Positions 23,019 to 36,138 of a stretch of 64,000 bases of DNA are shown here, piece by piece. Position 1 is the stretch's first letter, and the number at the start of each line of letters is the position of its first letter. The DNA is from Dolomedes plantarius. Taxonomy: Eukaryota; Arthropoda; Arachnida; Araneae; Dolomedidae. Made by a program: the position numbers and the translations under genes. Below the pieces are notes generated by a model. It searched no databases. It saw only the letters and a list, made by a program, of their open reading frames with translations, and was not told the DNA's origin. Where the stretch lies: the NCBI GenBank assembly GCA_907164885.2, contig OU015492.1, positions 48,436,683 to 48,500,682 on the forward strand, read 5' to 3'.

Positions 23019-23452
23019 TAATTACAAGATAAAAAGAACTTTTTATATACCATGTTTTTAAATTTTCTGTTGAATCATATAAACTTGATAATTCTATGTT
23101 TTAATAAATACTTAAAAAATTTTTTTTGATGAATTATCCCATCAACTTGAAAGAAAATGAAGTTCATTGGAAGTTAACGTACGTTTAACTTTTCGTTCCC
23201 GTCCCGGCCAATAGATGGCTGCACCAGTCTACAAACCAAAATTAACTGAAAATAAATTAAAATGAATTTAATTCTGCTTAAAGATGTCTAAAAGGATTAA
23301 AATAATGCATTGTCATCGTGTTCTGAGCTATTCTAAAAGTTTCAAATGTCTAGCTAGTCGGGTAGTTAGTTAAAAATCGATTGTAAGATTTGTACGGGAC
23401 AAACACACAAACAAACAAGAAAGCGAGTTAATAAAAACATGTTAAAAAATCA
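23019..23452 (+). repeat. Dispersed repeat, copy 2 (~434 bp)
   Basis: Direct-orientation partner of 17089-17533, 5.9 kb away. Copy 2 lacks part of the ACAAACAC-rich stretch near the end. Confidence 0.8.
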
Positions 23453-25666
23453 CAATCTCAGCCTGTTGCATCAGTTAAAATGTGTAAATATTAAAATTAC
23501 GTGAAGTTTAGGAGATGGGGATATAGTCTAAGTGTTACTTATTCCTTCTTGACAAAAGTCAAAATTATGACAGTGAGTGAAAAAAAAAAAAGTATCACAA
23601 AACCAGACTCTAAATACACCGTAATAAATCAATAAAGTTTCTCCGCGGTACAAAACTCTTGTATCATAAAATTTGCATATGTTTTCCACCGTTTTAATAA
23701 AAAACGAATTAAACACATTGTGTGCAAAACTACATTAAACGCTTCTAAAAACTACCCTATCAGATAAAAAAACATTTTGAAGTTTTCTTAGAATTGATGA
23801 AAGTATTACTTCAAGAAAATAAATAACATTTAGATTTTTTTTTCTTGACAAGTTTATTATTATTTCACAAATTTTGAACGTATTGAATAAATACGTAGAC
23901 ATTTGAAATACAGTAATCATATTTAAGAAAATTTCTATGGCATTAAATATAAAAGATTCCATTCGGATATTTTTCGGACTTCTCATAGGTATTTCTATTG
24001 AATGTTGGATTTTTCAATAATTTTAATAGGTTGCGGTACATAAAAATTTATTTTACTGGGATTTCTACTTAAAATTATTGCCAGTTACAAATGCATCTAG
24101 TAATAATCCCAGGCTTACAATGTTAAACCCTACTTTAATCTTCTTTTTCCTTATTACCCCATCATGAAAAATATTTTGAAATTCTCTTAGAATAAATGAA
24201 CGTATTACTTCGAGAAAATTAATAACATTTACAAATAAATATTTGGGGGATGAATATTAATTTTAAAATGTCTAATTGCTTTTTTTTTCTTTAAAATTTA
24301 TATTTTTACAAGATCTATATACAGTTTAATAAATCTAATGAAACTGACGAAAAATGCTAATTTAATTTATTAACATCAGTAAAAGTTTAAAATTTCGAAA
24401 CAGAATGTTCTCATTTATCGCTAATTGGAATATATTTGAAATCTTGCCCTGAAAACATTTTTAAAATAATAATTTTGAATTAGCACTATTTTTAGAAAAT
24501 ACCAAATATTAAAGAAATAATTTCTTCATTTAAATATTTACTGTTTCTCTCAATTCTCCCCTGAATACAATATTTTAAAGCTTTCATATTCAGTGGAACA
24601 TTTCCTCCAAGTATATAAATCGCGTTTATGAATCAGAATTTGTATTTCAAAAAAATATTCATAACAAAATAAATTTATTATTTCATCTAAGTTCATCATT
24701 TAAAGAGATTTATTTATTGTTTGTATAATGCAAAAGAGGCCGGGGAAAAATTTACTCAGCTAAAACGTTATAAATATTACTTTAAGTCAATTATTGTCAC
24801 TGATTGATGAGCATTTTCCACCCAATGCACAGCGTTTATTCGAGAACCAATCTCCTAAAATGTTCACTGACACGACAGAAGAATGAGTGATTCACAGATG
24901 CAGCTTTGAATACAATGAAACTACGATTTATTCGCCAAAACGTCCTTTCCTCTGCGTGTTTAAACATTATATTCAGTTGACTTGCTTTAGGCCTGGACTA
25001 ACGAGGATTTCAAATAAAACCCACGAAGAAAGTGATGAAATAAGCTTCTACAGAAGGATATAAATCAGAGAAGCACTTTGGAGATTTTTTTGTAGGCTGC
25101 TCAAAAAGACAGACTTTTTTTAAAAATAGGTTTATCACTAAATATCATAGCCAACATATCACTCCAACGTATCACATTATTCAAAACATCTGTCGTTGAC
25201 TTTAATGCTCATATCCAACTGTTTTTTTGTTCGTAGAAAATATTTTTTGTACTGCATGACTCTACAAAAAGATTGTGTAACTATTGCATTTTTTTCTTCG
25301 TTTATTCCTTGAACTTGTGTTTGTTTGTGAAGGCATGAAAGCGTATCTGTATACTCAAACGTAAACAAATCTGTAATTTTATAACATAATGTTTTCATTT
25401 CTTTCTTCGTATTCATAACTACTGGAAACTGATGTCACAGTTTGATTGGAAGCCTTACAATTAGCGAATGGAGGGATAAAATATGAGTTTAATCTGCCAT
25501 GTTGAAGTCGTAATATAATTTTATGATGATTTTCTACTCTGAAATTTTATTAACAGGAAGATTGTAAACTTCAAAGGTATTACACAATTATTTTCTCTGT
25601 TACTAATAAGGGTTCAATAAGTTTACCTTCCAAGCTGAACTTGCTGAAGTTCTGTTTTAATTAGGT
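23453..25666. other. AT-rich stretch without recognised feature
   Basis: Only short, unconvincing open frames; no terminal repeats noticed. Confidence 0.4.
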
Positions 25667-25681
25667 AACATTTAGAAGTGT

Positions 25682-26122
25682 GTGGGCGCGATAGACCAGT
25701 TCGCAAGGACAGAGGGTCACTGATCTAAACGCCTCTGGTTCGATGCCCGTCGCTGCAAATCCATCGTCGTGTACACTAATGACGGCTGGTGCACGTAAAA
25801 TCTGTCGTGGCTTTAATGTCCTCCAAGTTCTCAAATTTACCCATGGAGGTGTGGGGTCAAGTGTTCCGGTCTCGTCACTTGACTCGCTTCTAAATTACGG
25901 GACTGGCTTGTAGGAGGTAGTGTTGGCCGCCTATATGGTGCCCCATTAAATGAATGGTCAGCAGTCTTGCGGTGTGACGGCCAGCAGTCTAGCGGGCGGC
26001 CGTCTGCATTCGAAGTTGACTACTACTGGTTTGGTATCTGCAAGGCTTTGTCTGCCCGGTAATTTACATTAAGAGGAATGTCTAGCGACAAGTGCCTCCG
26101 CAGTTGAAAAAGGAAAAGAAAA
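25682..26122 (+). mobile_element. SINE-like retroposon with 15-bp target duplication
   Basis: Flanked by perfect direct repeats AACATTTAGAAGTGT (25667-25681 and 26123-26137). The body is much more GC-rich than its surroundings and ends in an A-rich tail (GAAAAAGGAAAAGAAAA). Near the 5' end GGTTCGATGCCC resembles the B box of a tRNA-type pol III promoter; a convincing A box is not clear. At about 441 bp it is long for a SINE, so a truncated LINE or other retroposed RNA is possible. No open frame of note. Confidence 0.7.
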
Positions 26123-26137
26123 AACATTTAGAAGTGT

Positions 26138-26653
26138 AGTATCTGGTTAGAAATCATTTGTATTATTAGTTTGTCAAATTTAATTTTTTGTCAAATTTTC
26201 TACTTGGAGTAGTAAAAAACTTATTCGATTCATAGTTTCATTTCTTGCCACAGAACTATTAAAAGTCAATCAAGTAAAAATTTGGATTTATTTCTAAGCT
26301 TCTGTAACACTAGTGTTGGATGGTATTGTAAGCTGATGCACAATTCTCAGATCATCCCTTTAAAATATCCGAATAAGTATCTGTTATATTGGCGAAATAA
26401 ATGTAATAATATTAACAGACATTAATCTCCACGTATTTCTGTCGAAATTTAAATTGAATTTCAAGTTTCAAGCAATAGAGATTTTGCATTTTATCTTAAA
26501 GTATAATACGAGATCAGACCACGTGTGCGTAATGAATTGTTTTCACGAAAATGAGAGTCGATACAGTTCCTTTTGGTATAAATTTTACTTCAGAATTTTC
26601 ATAACAAGAGGAACTTCAGAGTTCAGTAGAATGATTAGACAAGATGCCTTTAG
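26138..26653. other. AT-rich spacer
   Basis: Nothing supported between the SINE-like insertion and the TTAA element. Confidence 0.4.
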
Positions 26654-26657
26654 TTAA

Positions 26658-27585
26658 CACTAGAAAGACAGGAATTTTTTTTTCTTACTAAAAAGACTAA
26701 AGGACGTCATTTTAACGGTTAAAAATAAAATTAAGAAATTAAAATATCTAAAGTTCTTTTTAAAAAAGAACTATTTCATACCAATATATAATAAATTAGT
26801 ATATATTTTGATATCTTTTTTTGCAGATATGACGAGCTGACAACCTGTTATGTTTTATAAGTAAAAATATATGCATGTGAACCGTCGAAAGGTAGATGGA
26901 CTGTATTGAACCAATAATCACACCAATGCAATTGTACATTGGTTTTTATTCAAACACAATTAAAAGTTAAAGACACGTTGCTCTGCTTCAAGTATTATCC
27001 TCGCTCAGCTGTCACACTGGAGCTTCGTCGAGTCACATTCGCCAGTCTATCTGCCTGGCCTTTAAAGCCGTCTGGTGAGAGCAGCTTAGCCAAGCAATCT
27101 GCATAACGGCAAGAGATCCAACGTGGATCTGGGTAGGAACGAACCCAGGTGGATCAGTACTGGCAAGTGACGTCATACAGACTGCCTGAGCCGAGGCCAC
27201 CCCACACCATCTGACCCTTCAAGACCTAACAGCATGGTTTGTGCAGTCCTTATTTTTCAACACCATTATTTCCGAATTGCCAATATTTCTGTTATTTGAT
27301 AAAGAGGGGAGAGACGAAAAGTAACTAACATTTTATTGGTATTATTTAAAGATTTCTGTCTGTTTTCTATATTGCCATCAAATTGACGGTTTTCAGTCTT
27401 AGTAGGTATACACCACATTTTTCCCCCCTCTTTACTATCGAATATAATTTTGTAAATGTGTTTGCATATTTCGCGCAAAATTTGAAAAAGTCATAAAACT
27501 TCAGAAGCCTGAGGACATAAATACAGACATAGCGCTCAATAGTATGTCCGAAACCGTCAAAATAACGGCAGCCGTCTTTCTAGTG
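26658..27585. mobile_element. piggyBac-like non-autonomous element
   Basis: TTAA on both sides (26654-26657, 27586-27589). Ends are CACTAGAAAGACAGG at the left and GTCTTTCTAGTG at the right, about 12 bp complementary and close to the C(C/A)CTAGAAAGA type of piggyBac TIR. A subterminal motif ACGTCATTTTAACGGTT (26704-26720 region) is matched in inverse by AACCGTCAAAATAACGG near 27552. No transposase seen. A GC-rich insert (26898-27249) sits inside. Confidence 0.75.
26898..27249. mobile_element. GC-rich nested insert of unclear class
   Basis: Sharp composition change within the piggyBac-like element. Outer ends are GGACTG...CAGTCC with further partial pairing (AACC/GGTT). Read on the minus strand it has LTR-like traits (starts TG, ends CA, AATAAA near the end), but no direct target duplication is visible. 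Either a short TIR element or a solo LTR. Confidence 0.35.
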
Positions 27586-27589
27586 TTAA

Positions 27590-30014
27590 ATATATTTTTA
27601 TTATTCCATATGAAGGGGCTTTCTGAAAGAACTGCAGATACAAATGAGATCGAAAATAAGAAGAGAAAATATTCTTTCAAAGTATATGTGGTGACATACG
27701 TATAGCGCCATTACATGTATGTAGCACATTGAGTTCTCGGCAAAGTCTAAAAAATTTTAAAGACTCTATGGATCCAATGACAATGTCTGTAACGGTCGAA
27801 CATGAGACCTAAAAATGAGCTAATTTGTAGTGACAATGTAACGATGACCGCTATATAACCGATGAACTCATTTACCTCGAAATAGCCCTTTTTGTTTTCT
27901 ACTTTCCTGTATTAAACTGTAAAGGTAATTTCAGTCATAACAAGATTCAATATTTTAACCTACTTTTTTGTGAAAGTTATTCGGATAAATTTAGAAAATT
28001 TTGAATATAGAGCAATTTTGACAAAATTATATATATATATATATATATTATCATATTGACAAAACCATATTAAAAGATGACTGTTATTAAAATCCTCATA
28101 CACTCCATTCATCTCTGCTTTTCAAAACAAAAAAATTTGAATTAGAAAGGAACAAATATTTTTCACAAACATTTGAACAAACATTTTTTTAAGGTGTCAA
28201 ACTTTCTGTGCTTAAAATTTATATTTAGCATTTGTTAGTGTTTTCAATTACTTTCAAATTTTTTTTAGCTTTTCTTTTTTATTTCGCTCTAAAATTTGAG
28301 TTTTCGTTTATGAAATGAAAAAAAAAAATAAAGAAGGTTTATTTTAGAACTCAAACACTTGTGGCTACAAATAAGTTGTAAAACGGCGCTGCTTCATTTA
28401 TAGAGGCCAAAACAAACATCAGAAAACCCTTTGTTGTAGTGGGATCTAAAGTTAGTCCTCCTAAAAGCTATTGGCGCTTTTACAAACCTCACTAGATTTG
28501 ATCTTGTTTACAAGAAGTTCGCACTTTATAAATGCTTTGGTGCAATTTTCAAAAACAACTTTTATCATACGTATTATTTATTTATCAAAAGGGCATATTA
28601 TTGTATTCTGTAGGTTATTTTTTTATCTTTTAAGAATAAATTTGGGTGTATTTCTTTCCCCGAATTCCCATCGAACGTGGAGATAACAGGGACTGTAAAA
28701 ATATCATGAAAAATAAATATCTCAAATTAAATTTAATGGAAATGGGAAATAAATAATTCTCATTATTTATTCCCATAATTTTATTCCCATAATTTTTTCC
28801 CATAATTTTATTTAAAAAATAAAATTTAGGTCACTTTAAAAACTAATACTAATAATTTTCTCAAATAGGACAAAAAAGTAACCAGTGAATTTAAAATGCA
28901 TTTGTAAATCATTATTCTGTGTCTTTATATTTACTCGTAAGCAGTAAAAATATGAAATTAATTTTGTATTTGAAGGTGGTATGAATAGAATACAAAATAA
29001 AACTTAAATAAAATTATTGAAATTTATATGAAAATTTTTTTACTGAAAAATCTGCTGGATTTGGTGGCATTGTGTCAAACTGTTCCCATTGACTTCCAAA
29101 AAATAATACAGAGAAGTTATTTTTTATAATTCGGCGTTTCTCTATAAAGAGAAATGTAAAAAATTTAATTTTTTCTATGTGTGGACTTTTTTTGATTAAA
29201 GTCTAATAGTTATCCATTAATTTATCCTTCTGCGGAGGTTATGCACAAAATTGAAAATACGAATATAATTCGTTTTAATATGATTGGGAAATTTAAAATT
29301 AAACTGTATGAAAACTTCAGAATTAGTCATTTTTGTTGGATAAATCCAAATGCTATCTTAATTTACAGCATGGTAACATCTTTATATGTCCAAAAGTGCT
29401 TTTAAAGTGGTTAGAGAAATCCCCGTTTTTATCGTACAAAACATTCTCGATTCACAACCTCAGGAGAAAAATATAGCCCTTTTTCATTCTTTTAAAAGCT
29501 GCCTTCACAGTAAGCATCATCTTGTTTTCCTATTGTTGCTTTGTGCATCATCGTAAACTTTAACTGACAGGCAATACTGCCGTACTCAGTTAAAGTGTCC
29601 TAACTAATATTTTAAACTTTTGGAGAAAAATGTGACTCGTTTTAGGACGAACGTTGAAACGCACTATATAGTTAAAAGAGCTTCCCAAAGCAGATAGAAT
29701 ACTTTTAACTTCGTGAAAGAGGCAAAAAGTGTATGGAAGTAAACCATTAGAAGACTTAAATGAATATCCTGCAATTAGTACATTTTAACTAAGGGGGGAG
29801 GTCAGAAAACTAATAAGGTAAGATATCTGACGGCAAATTAGTACTACTCTGGTTGTTTTAAATTTTTTAATTTTCCCTTAAATTAATGTTATATCTGTTT
29901 CAACTTTTCTACAAAATAAGTATCTTGCCTAATAAAATAAAAGTTGAATCTAAAATAAAAATTGCTCATATGAAAGTAAGTAAGACAACAGGATGAAGGG
30001 AAAGATAACTACTT
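27590..30014. other. AT-rich stretch without recognised gene
   Basis: A short (TA)n lies at 28028-28048. Repeated TCCCATAATTTTA units occur near 28765-28815. No supported gene. Confidence 0.4.
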
Positions 30015-30239
30015 TGTTAAAAATAATTAAACGTTTATTTAAAAAAAATCGAGACTTTCAATAAACAAAAACAAAGCAACTTGAATAACAAGGCAGTGAA
30101 CTTCTATCAAAAGCGAAAAGGTAAACGCTAACTGTTAACTAGCTAACTAGCAACCGCCATCCTCACTCCTATCTCGCTGTCTGAACACAGATTCATCCTA
30201 CCTTATATAGATACTAACTTCTGAAGAGATGAATCTGCA
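30015..30239 (-). repeat. Possible solo LTR
   Basis: On the minus strand it starts TGCAGATTCATC and ends TTTTTAACA, so TG...CA. A TATATAAGG box (plus 30201-30210) precedes GC-richer sequence, and AATAAA lies about 20 bases from the 3' end (plus 30033-30040). Flanks are TACTT and TACTG, four of five matching. No second copy in the window, so this is tentative. Confidence 0.35.
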
Positions 30240-33200
30240 TACTGCAAAAGTTATCTTAGAAAATAAATTACATTTAAATTATGGTGAGGCTAGTAGGTAG
30301 CGTAGCCACGGATTCTTAAATCTCGTGCGATTAATGCGAATTCAGGTTCAAACTGAAATACCGCAAACTTTAAATGCCGCAAAGCAATATATAGATCGAA
30401 TAGATCGAGTGAAGCTGTCAGGGTAAAAAACAACTGGTCTATTCAATTCCATAGTTTTTCCTAACAATATCGCTAATACCTTCTTCAAAGATCTCAGTAC
30501 CGCATGAATCTTTAAAAATTATTAATCGTTAAGCTTTTTTCTGTATATTAGGCTCTCACTACTGAATTCTGTAGTGTGCAAACAATTCCGATTAGACAGA
30601 TGACATATTTTATCGATACTTAGCATTCGAAGTTTATCTACTAATATTTGGATACTCGAAAGCAAGTTATAGGGTTTGTTTAATCTTTGCTCAAGTGTAA
30701 TTCATAATACTGGCTATTGATTGAGAAGGAACAGAATTTAATATGTTAATAAAAGCAGTTTTAAAGAAAGCATACGAAGCAATCAATCATAATCAGACCA
30801 GAATATAGTTAAAAATATAGTGACAGAACTGGGTTTACACAGTTAAAAAATGTATATTCGAATATAATAAAATCAATATAATTCTAGGTTGTTTCTGTAT
30901 GACTGCCCAAATGAACAACAAGGCGGCTGAAATAAAAAAAATTCGAATTTTCATCATTCTTACTACACAAATCCATCTACAGAGCGTGGAAAAGAAATCC
31001 CAGAAATCTGCGTTACTGTAAAAAATGTCAGAGGTACGGAAAGAAAGAGATTTGCCTGACATCTCAGTTTTTAGACTTATATTATCCTCTCTGTGCTTTT
31101 GGAATAAAGATGTAACAGAAGAAGAAAAATTTGTGAAAAAAAAGGGGGAAACTGAATGCGACTTCGTAGAGCAGTCAAAAACCCAAACATTGCTTTTTTA
31201 AACTTTTTTTTTCTCCCTTTCACAAAAGGGAGGGTATTGAGAAAAAGAATTTTCCCTTTTGCGACTCCTAAGATTTTTCCTGCCTCACTCTGGAGTTGGA
31301 AAATAAAACAGTTAAAAATAATGGGAAAAATTCTTGGAAACTTTGAGTCACATTCTGTTGAGAGCCTATGTAGGTGTATATGAATTTTTACACGACTTTG
31401 CATATCAATACTCAACGTTACTTAGGTGAAGACTCTGGGAGGGTGGCATTTTTCTTGAAAAGCGTATATTTCGCACAAAAGTCAGGGGGCCCTGCGGTGA
31501 TTGACTTGGGGGTATGCTTAAACAATATACTTTTCAGTTGCTGCTTTGTGTATATGAATTTCTCTCACTCTCTCTCTGTGCTGTGCTAGCCCTATAGAAT
31601 ATTATTTTTAAAATTTTTTTGCCCCCAAAACTTCTGACTTCGTTTTTACTTTCTCAGGAAGAGCTTAAGAAAAAACTACGAACGCAATGTGTTCATAACT
31701 GAAAATAAATATTCAACTGATATAGTGAAGAAGAGATTCTTTAAGTATCTATAGAAGATATAAAAAGGAGTTAATATAATTCATGGAAAATTATTAAGGA
31801 AATTTCTTTTGTACATAACAGAAAAATTTACAAATCTATAAAAAAGTACATATCACAAATATTACATTAGGATAAATTAGCTGTTAGAAATATAAGAAAT
31901 AAATTGTAAATGAATTAATCAAAAGTAATAATATAAGAAATTATGTTAGTATCTTTATACGAGCCAAAAATTCAAAATTTTGTCAAAATTTTCAATTTTA
32001 TTTGAAATAAAATATGACAATAAAATTAATGAAATAACACTAAATTTAAATTAAGGGATGAGTATTATATAATGATGCATTTCTGTGTATTCAACGGTTA
32101 ACAAGAGAAAAATATCTACTTACTTCAAAATACATAAGCTTGTTGGTCTGTAATTCAGCCCATTCAAACCGCACTATGGATTAATATGTTATAGGCAATT
32201 TTAATTATATTTTAAAAATATTCCTTACTAATATCATCTCTCCATGACAAAATATATGAATTTATTTCAAATTTCCTTACTGCCGTCTGACTGCAAAAAG
32301 AGGAATTCTTCACAGAAATACTAGTTTCGGAATTTTTTTTTTAAAAGCTCGTCATACGAGACATTTAAAATTTGAAATTCAAACTGTTATTCACTATTTT
32401 TCAGTGATTGTGTAAAATTTAATTTAATGTAATTATTATGACTTTATTATATTTCTTTTGTGATTCAAAAAAGGCCGATTATAGTTAAGAGTGTAATAAA
32501 ATTAAAAGATATAATTCCTAAATGTTTGTATCGAACGAAAATACTACGTATTTTTATTATAAATTTTGCCAAGAAAGAAAAAGAACTAATTATTGTTACT
32601 AACTGTAGTTAATGTAAATATTATGTATTTTTGTCAGGAATTTTTATGTCAGAGTGTTAAACTAATATAGTTCTCTTTTGTCTGTGAGCCAAGAAAATTA
32701 TCCGAGAGTTGTAGAAAGACGACAAATCAAATGACCAAAAGCGTTGGCATCAAAAGCATTTATTATTCATCAGAGATAGACTACTGATCAAAATAAGTGC
32801 GAATAATAATTTCCAATTTCTGATTTATTAATAAGACGAATGGATAGAAATATTTAATTAAATTATCGCAAAATAAACATACATTTCGGAGTGATATTGA
32901 AATTGGATTGAATTCTCTATAAACTTCGGATGGTTAAATATCCATTAAAAGCGAGTAAAAGTATGAATTTAAGCAAACAGTCTTGTTTAAATACCCTTGC
33001 TGGATATTTGATTGTTTAGATAAAGCCTCGTGGTTTCAAATGGAAATTTTAAAACCGTAAACAATCGTAAAAATAACAGCGGTATGTAGGACCCTTGACA
33101 TAGAATTTTAAAAAATTGTTTACCTCTAGCCATTTAGGAAGTGTTCAGCATTATTGATATTAAAATTTTTAATTAAATCATTTACTTTTATATTCAAATG

Positions 33201-35079
33201 AATCGATGGCATTATGTTATCAGTAATTACATATATATATATATATAATATTAATAATATTAATAGGTACTTTAGATGGAACTGCCAAACGGAAATCGCT
33301 GTGCTACTGAGTACTTCTGTGGTTTTCTTTAACACGTTATACCATCTTTTACTCCTATAACTGTAGTTTACCGTATTTTAGTTTTTATACCGATTACCTA
33401 TTTTTAGTTTATAAACCTTATAAGGGAAAATATCTCTCTGCAAATTAAAATTTATACTTCAACTGTTACAAAATATTTTCCCTCTCCGTGGAAGCAGGTA
33501 TAACTACTTTTAAAATAATTTTAATAGGCATTGCTTTAGATGGAACATACTTGTTTCACAGACTTTTCTGCAAAGCAATTTACCAAAAATCAATTCCGAA
33601 TATTATTGTAGAAATTCCGAATATTATTCTTGAAACTTTATTGTACATGTAGAACCTCTTTCTTACATTTGCTTATTTCCTTCTAATGCTAAATAATATT
33701 TGAAGAAAAATTCGAAACCAGACTTTTTTTAGAAGCTGTAGTGTTTTCTCGAATTTCTCTTTTTTAATAAGTATGATTACGACTCAATATTACTTAAAGC
33801 GTTGAAAAGTATTTTTTTAAACGATTTGTACAGAGACGGGCGTTAATATGGACTTCAGTGAACGATTTTTCAAGACCAGTTTTACTGACGCTTAAAGATT
33901 TAATGTTTGTAAAAAAATTCTTTGTAAGAACCGTGTTAGTTTTCTAGAATGGAACTTTTGGCACGGAACTTATTAGATTCTAAGAAAAGAAAAATTTGTT
34001 TTTCTGCTAAAATCCATTCTTATTATATTCGATCTTAAGATGGATTACTCTTCTAGAATGGTCTCCTAGACATTGATTTTCAAATATCTTTCTGCTCTAT
34101 ATGACGGTATTAAATTCGAGAAAGATAAATTAAAAGATAAAAAAAAAAATTCCTAAACTCAGTGATACTGTTTGTTTTTTCTCCAAGAAGATATCTGTGG
34201 TTTTTCCAACTTACGTCTTTTAAAAATTTTTTTTCTTTAATATCGAAAATAAATTTACTTCAGGTTATTGGAGAAAGACTCCGTATAACATGATATCTTA
34301 AAGATGGATTACGGTTCTAAAATTGTATCTTTTTTTCATGGATTTACGCGGAAAATATTACTTGAAATAACTTTTTTCCCTACGAAGTTTTAGATCTGAC
34401 ACCGAAAAATCTTATGCTTTGACAGAATAGAAAACTTTCCCATTTCCCTTAAATGCAGTATATTCTTCTACTAGAGAATAGACTTCTGCTACATGTTAAT
34501 AGTTATCCAAACCCAATTTTAAACGTTTCTAACATTGCAAATAAAGCTGCAGAAAATGATTAACTTGTATAATACTTTTTTGTTTGTATAAATTATAAAA
34601 AAATACAGGATCTTAAACATTACTTATGATATAATCTCAATTAGTTGTAACCAGAAAAATAACTCACACACACACACTATCACATGCTGTGCCCAAACAT
34701 TGTGACGTTAATACACACACACAACTATCACACGTTTGAATATTTTTCAAAAATTTTTAACGTTAAATACGTGTAACGTGTAGTAACAAATCTGAAATCG
34801 GCTGAATTTAATTTTGGTAACAATTTATCACTTTTAGTAGAGTAATTTTCTTTCGCCCAGTTTGTTTTGCTCTTCTCATATCAAAATAGAGCTTTCGAAT
34901 ACGTTTGTTTATTCCTCAGCAATTTTATGAGCTCGCTAAAGTTGACGAAAAAGCAATTTGTTTCATATACCACAATATGTAGTCATAACACCTTACTTTA
35001 AAACGCTTGAAGGATGTTAACCTAATATAACTTTTTATAAAGGTTGAATATTAGCATACATGCAACTTTTGAAATATGG
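30240..35079. other. Long AT-rich stretch without recognised gene
   Basis: Open frames here are short and low-complexity. 31380-31570 is somewhat less AT-rich, with CTCT repeats near 31565. A short (TA)n lies at 33229-33248, and two (AC)n patches near 34670-34725. No termini or RNA genes seen. Confidence 0.4.
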
Positions 35080-35083
35080 TTAA

Positions 35084-35700
35084 CCCTCAAACCGGCCCAC
35101 GAATTTGTTGCCACTGTCAGGACTATCGGTCAAATTGACCCCCAAGCCTAAAAAGCTGTTATTTTTGCGTTATTACGATGGAACTGCATGTTGATATTGT
35201 GCACAGGGTTGTTTGATTTATATTAGTGATGAATAGTGAGGGAAAAAATCATCTACACTTATTTATTCAATTTATTTAATTTATTTTTATCTGGTATCTA
35301 CATCATCAAATCATAGGGCTCTGAAAAGAATTGCACAATGTTTCTCAGACATAATTGCTCGAAAAATTAGCCTGCCAGTGACTGAGGTAGAGAAGAGTGA
35401 TGTCAAAGCTTCACAGGATACTTTAAAAATCGCACAGATCTCTGAAATCCCTATCGGTAGGCCTGTTATTGCTCAGTGGCAATAACAGGCCTACCGGTCA
35501 TTTTGACCGCCATACTTTTACAAAATTGCAACTTAATGGCAAATGGTGAGCATTTGTGAAACCCTCATGTGCTCTCCCAGATGTCCAGGAACTGACTGAG
35601 GATGTCAAAGCCAGCTAAGCGTTCAAGCCTCTCCCCACTCCTGCCCCACCCCTCAGTTCCACCGCTGCCGGTCATAATGACCGATGGGCCGGTTTGAGGG
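35084..35700. mobile_element. piggyBac-like MITE with internal hairpin
   Basis: Begins CCCTCAAACCGGCCCA after TTAA (35080-35083) and ends with the exact complement TGGGCCGGTTTGAGGG; TTAA follows after three extra bases (35704-35707). The palindromic motif CGGTCANNNTGACC(G) occurs three times: near 35124, near 35494 and near 35669. This kind of motif is known from piggyBac-type elements and is probably a transposase contact. A perfect 17-bp hairpin lies at 35456-35495. No transposase. Confidence 0.8.
35456..35495. repeat. Perfect 17-bp hairpin
   Basis: GGTAGGCCTGTTATTGC, 6-base loop TCAGTG, then the exact complement. Lies inside the piggyBac-like MITE beside one CGGTCA dyad. Confidence 0.9.
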
Positions 35701-35897
35701 TTCTTAAATCTATGCTTCCTTGTATCACATTAACAAATTATCCCTTAAATCCTTACCGTTTGTATATAATTATACTTTTCCTTTCCAATACATCTCCTTT
35801 TGTTTGACATTTTGATACCTCCTTCTTAGCCATAAAAATATCTTTTTTTTGAGAGAATTATAATTCTGAGACATACATTTTAAGTTGCAACTTTAAA

Positions 35898-36134
35898 TGA
35901 GTCTTTTATGAGCGCTTGAAACACACTATACCAGATTTTCTCCCAAATAATTTTAAAATTTAAAAATATATTTGCATTTTTTTAAACGAAAAATGCCACA
36001 TAGTGTAACATTTCTTTCTCAATTACGCAATACAATTTTTAAAAAATCTTTAAACCCAAGTCGGCAATCCTTGGACTATCTCCATAGGTTAGCATCGAGG
36101 TGAGCGAATCCAATAGGGTTAGTACATAGCAGCC
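35898..36134 (+). mobile_element. TTAA MITE, left-truncated copy
   Basis: Ends GGGTTAGTACATAGCAGCC followed by TTAA (36135-36138). Matches the right halves of the copies at 42559, 43357 and 47467, including ACACACTATACCAGATTTT and GAGCGAATCCAATAGGGTTA. The left terminus is absent. Confidence 0.75.
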
Positions 36135-36138
36135 TTAA

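Noticed and set aside
25682..25770. Functional tRNA gene at the SINE-like head
   Set aside because: Only a B-box-like motif; no acceptor or anticodon stems, and it is inside a retroposed unit.
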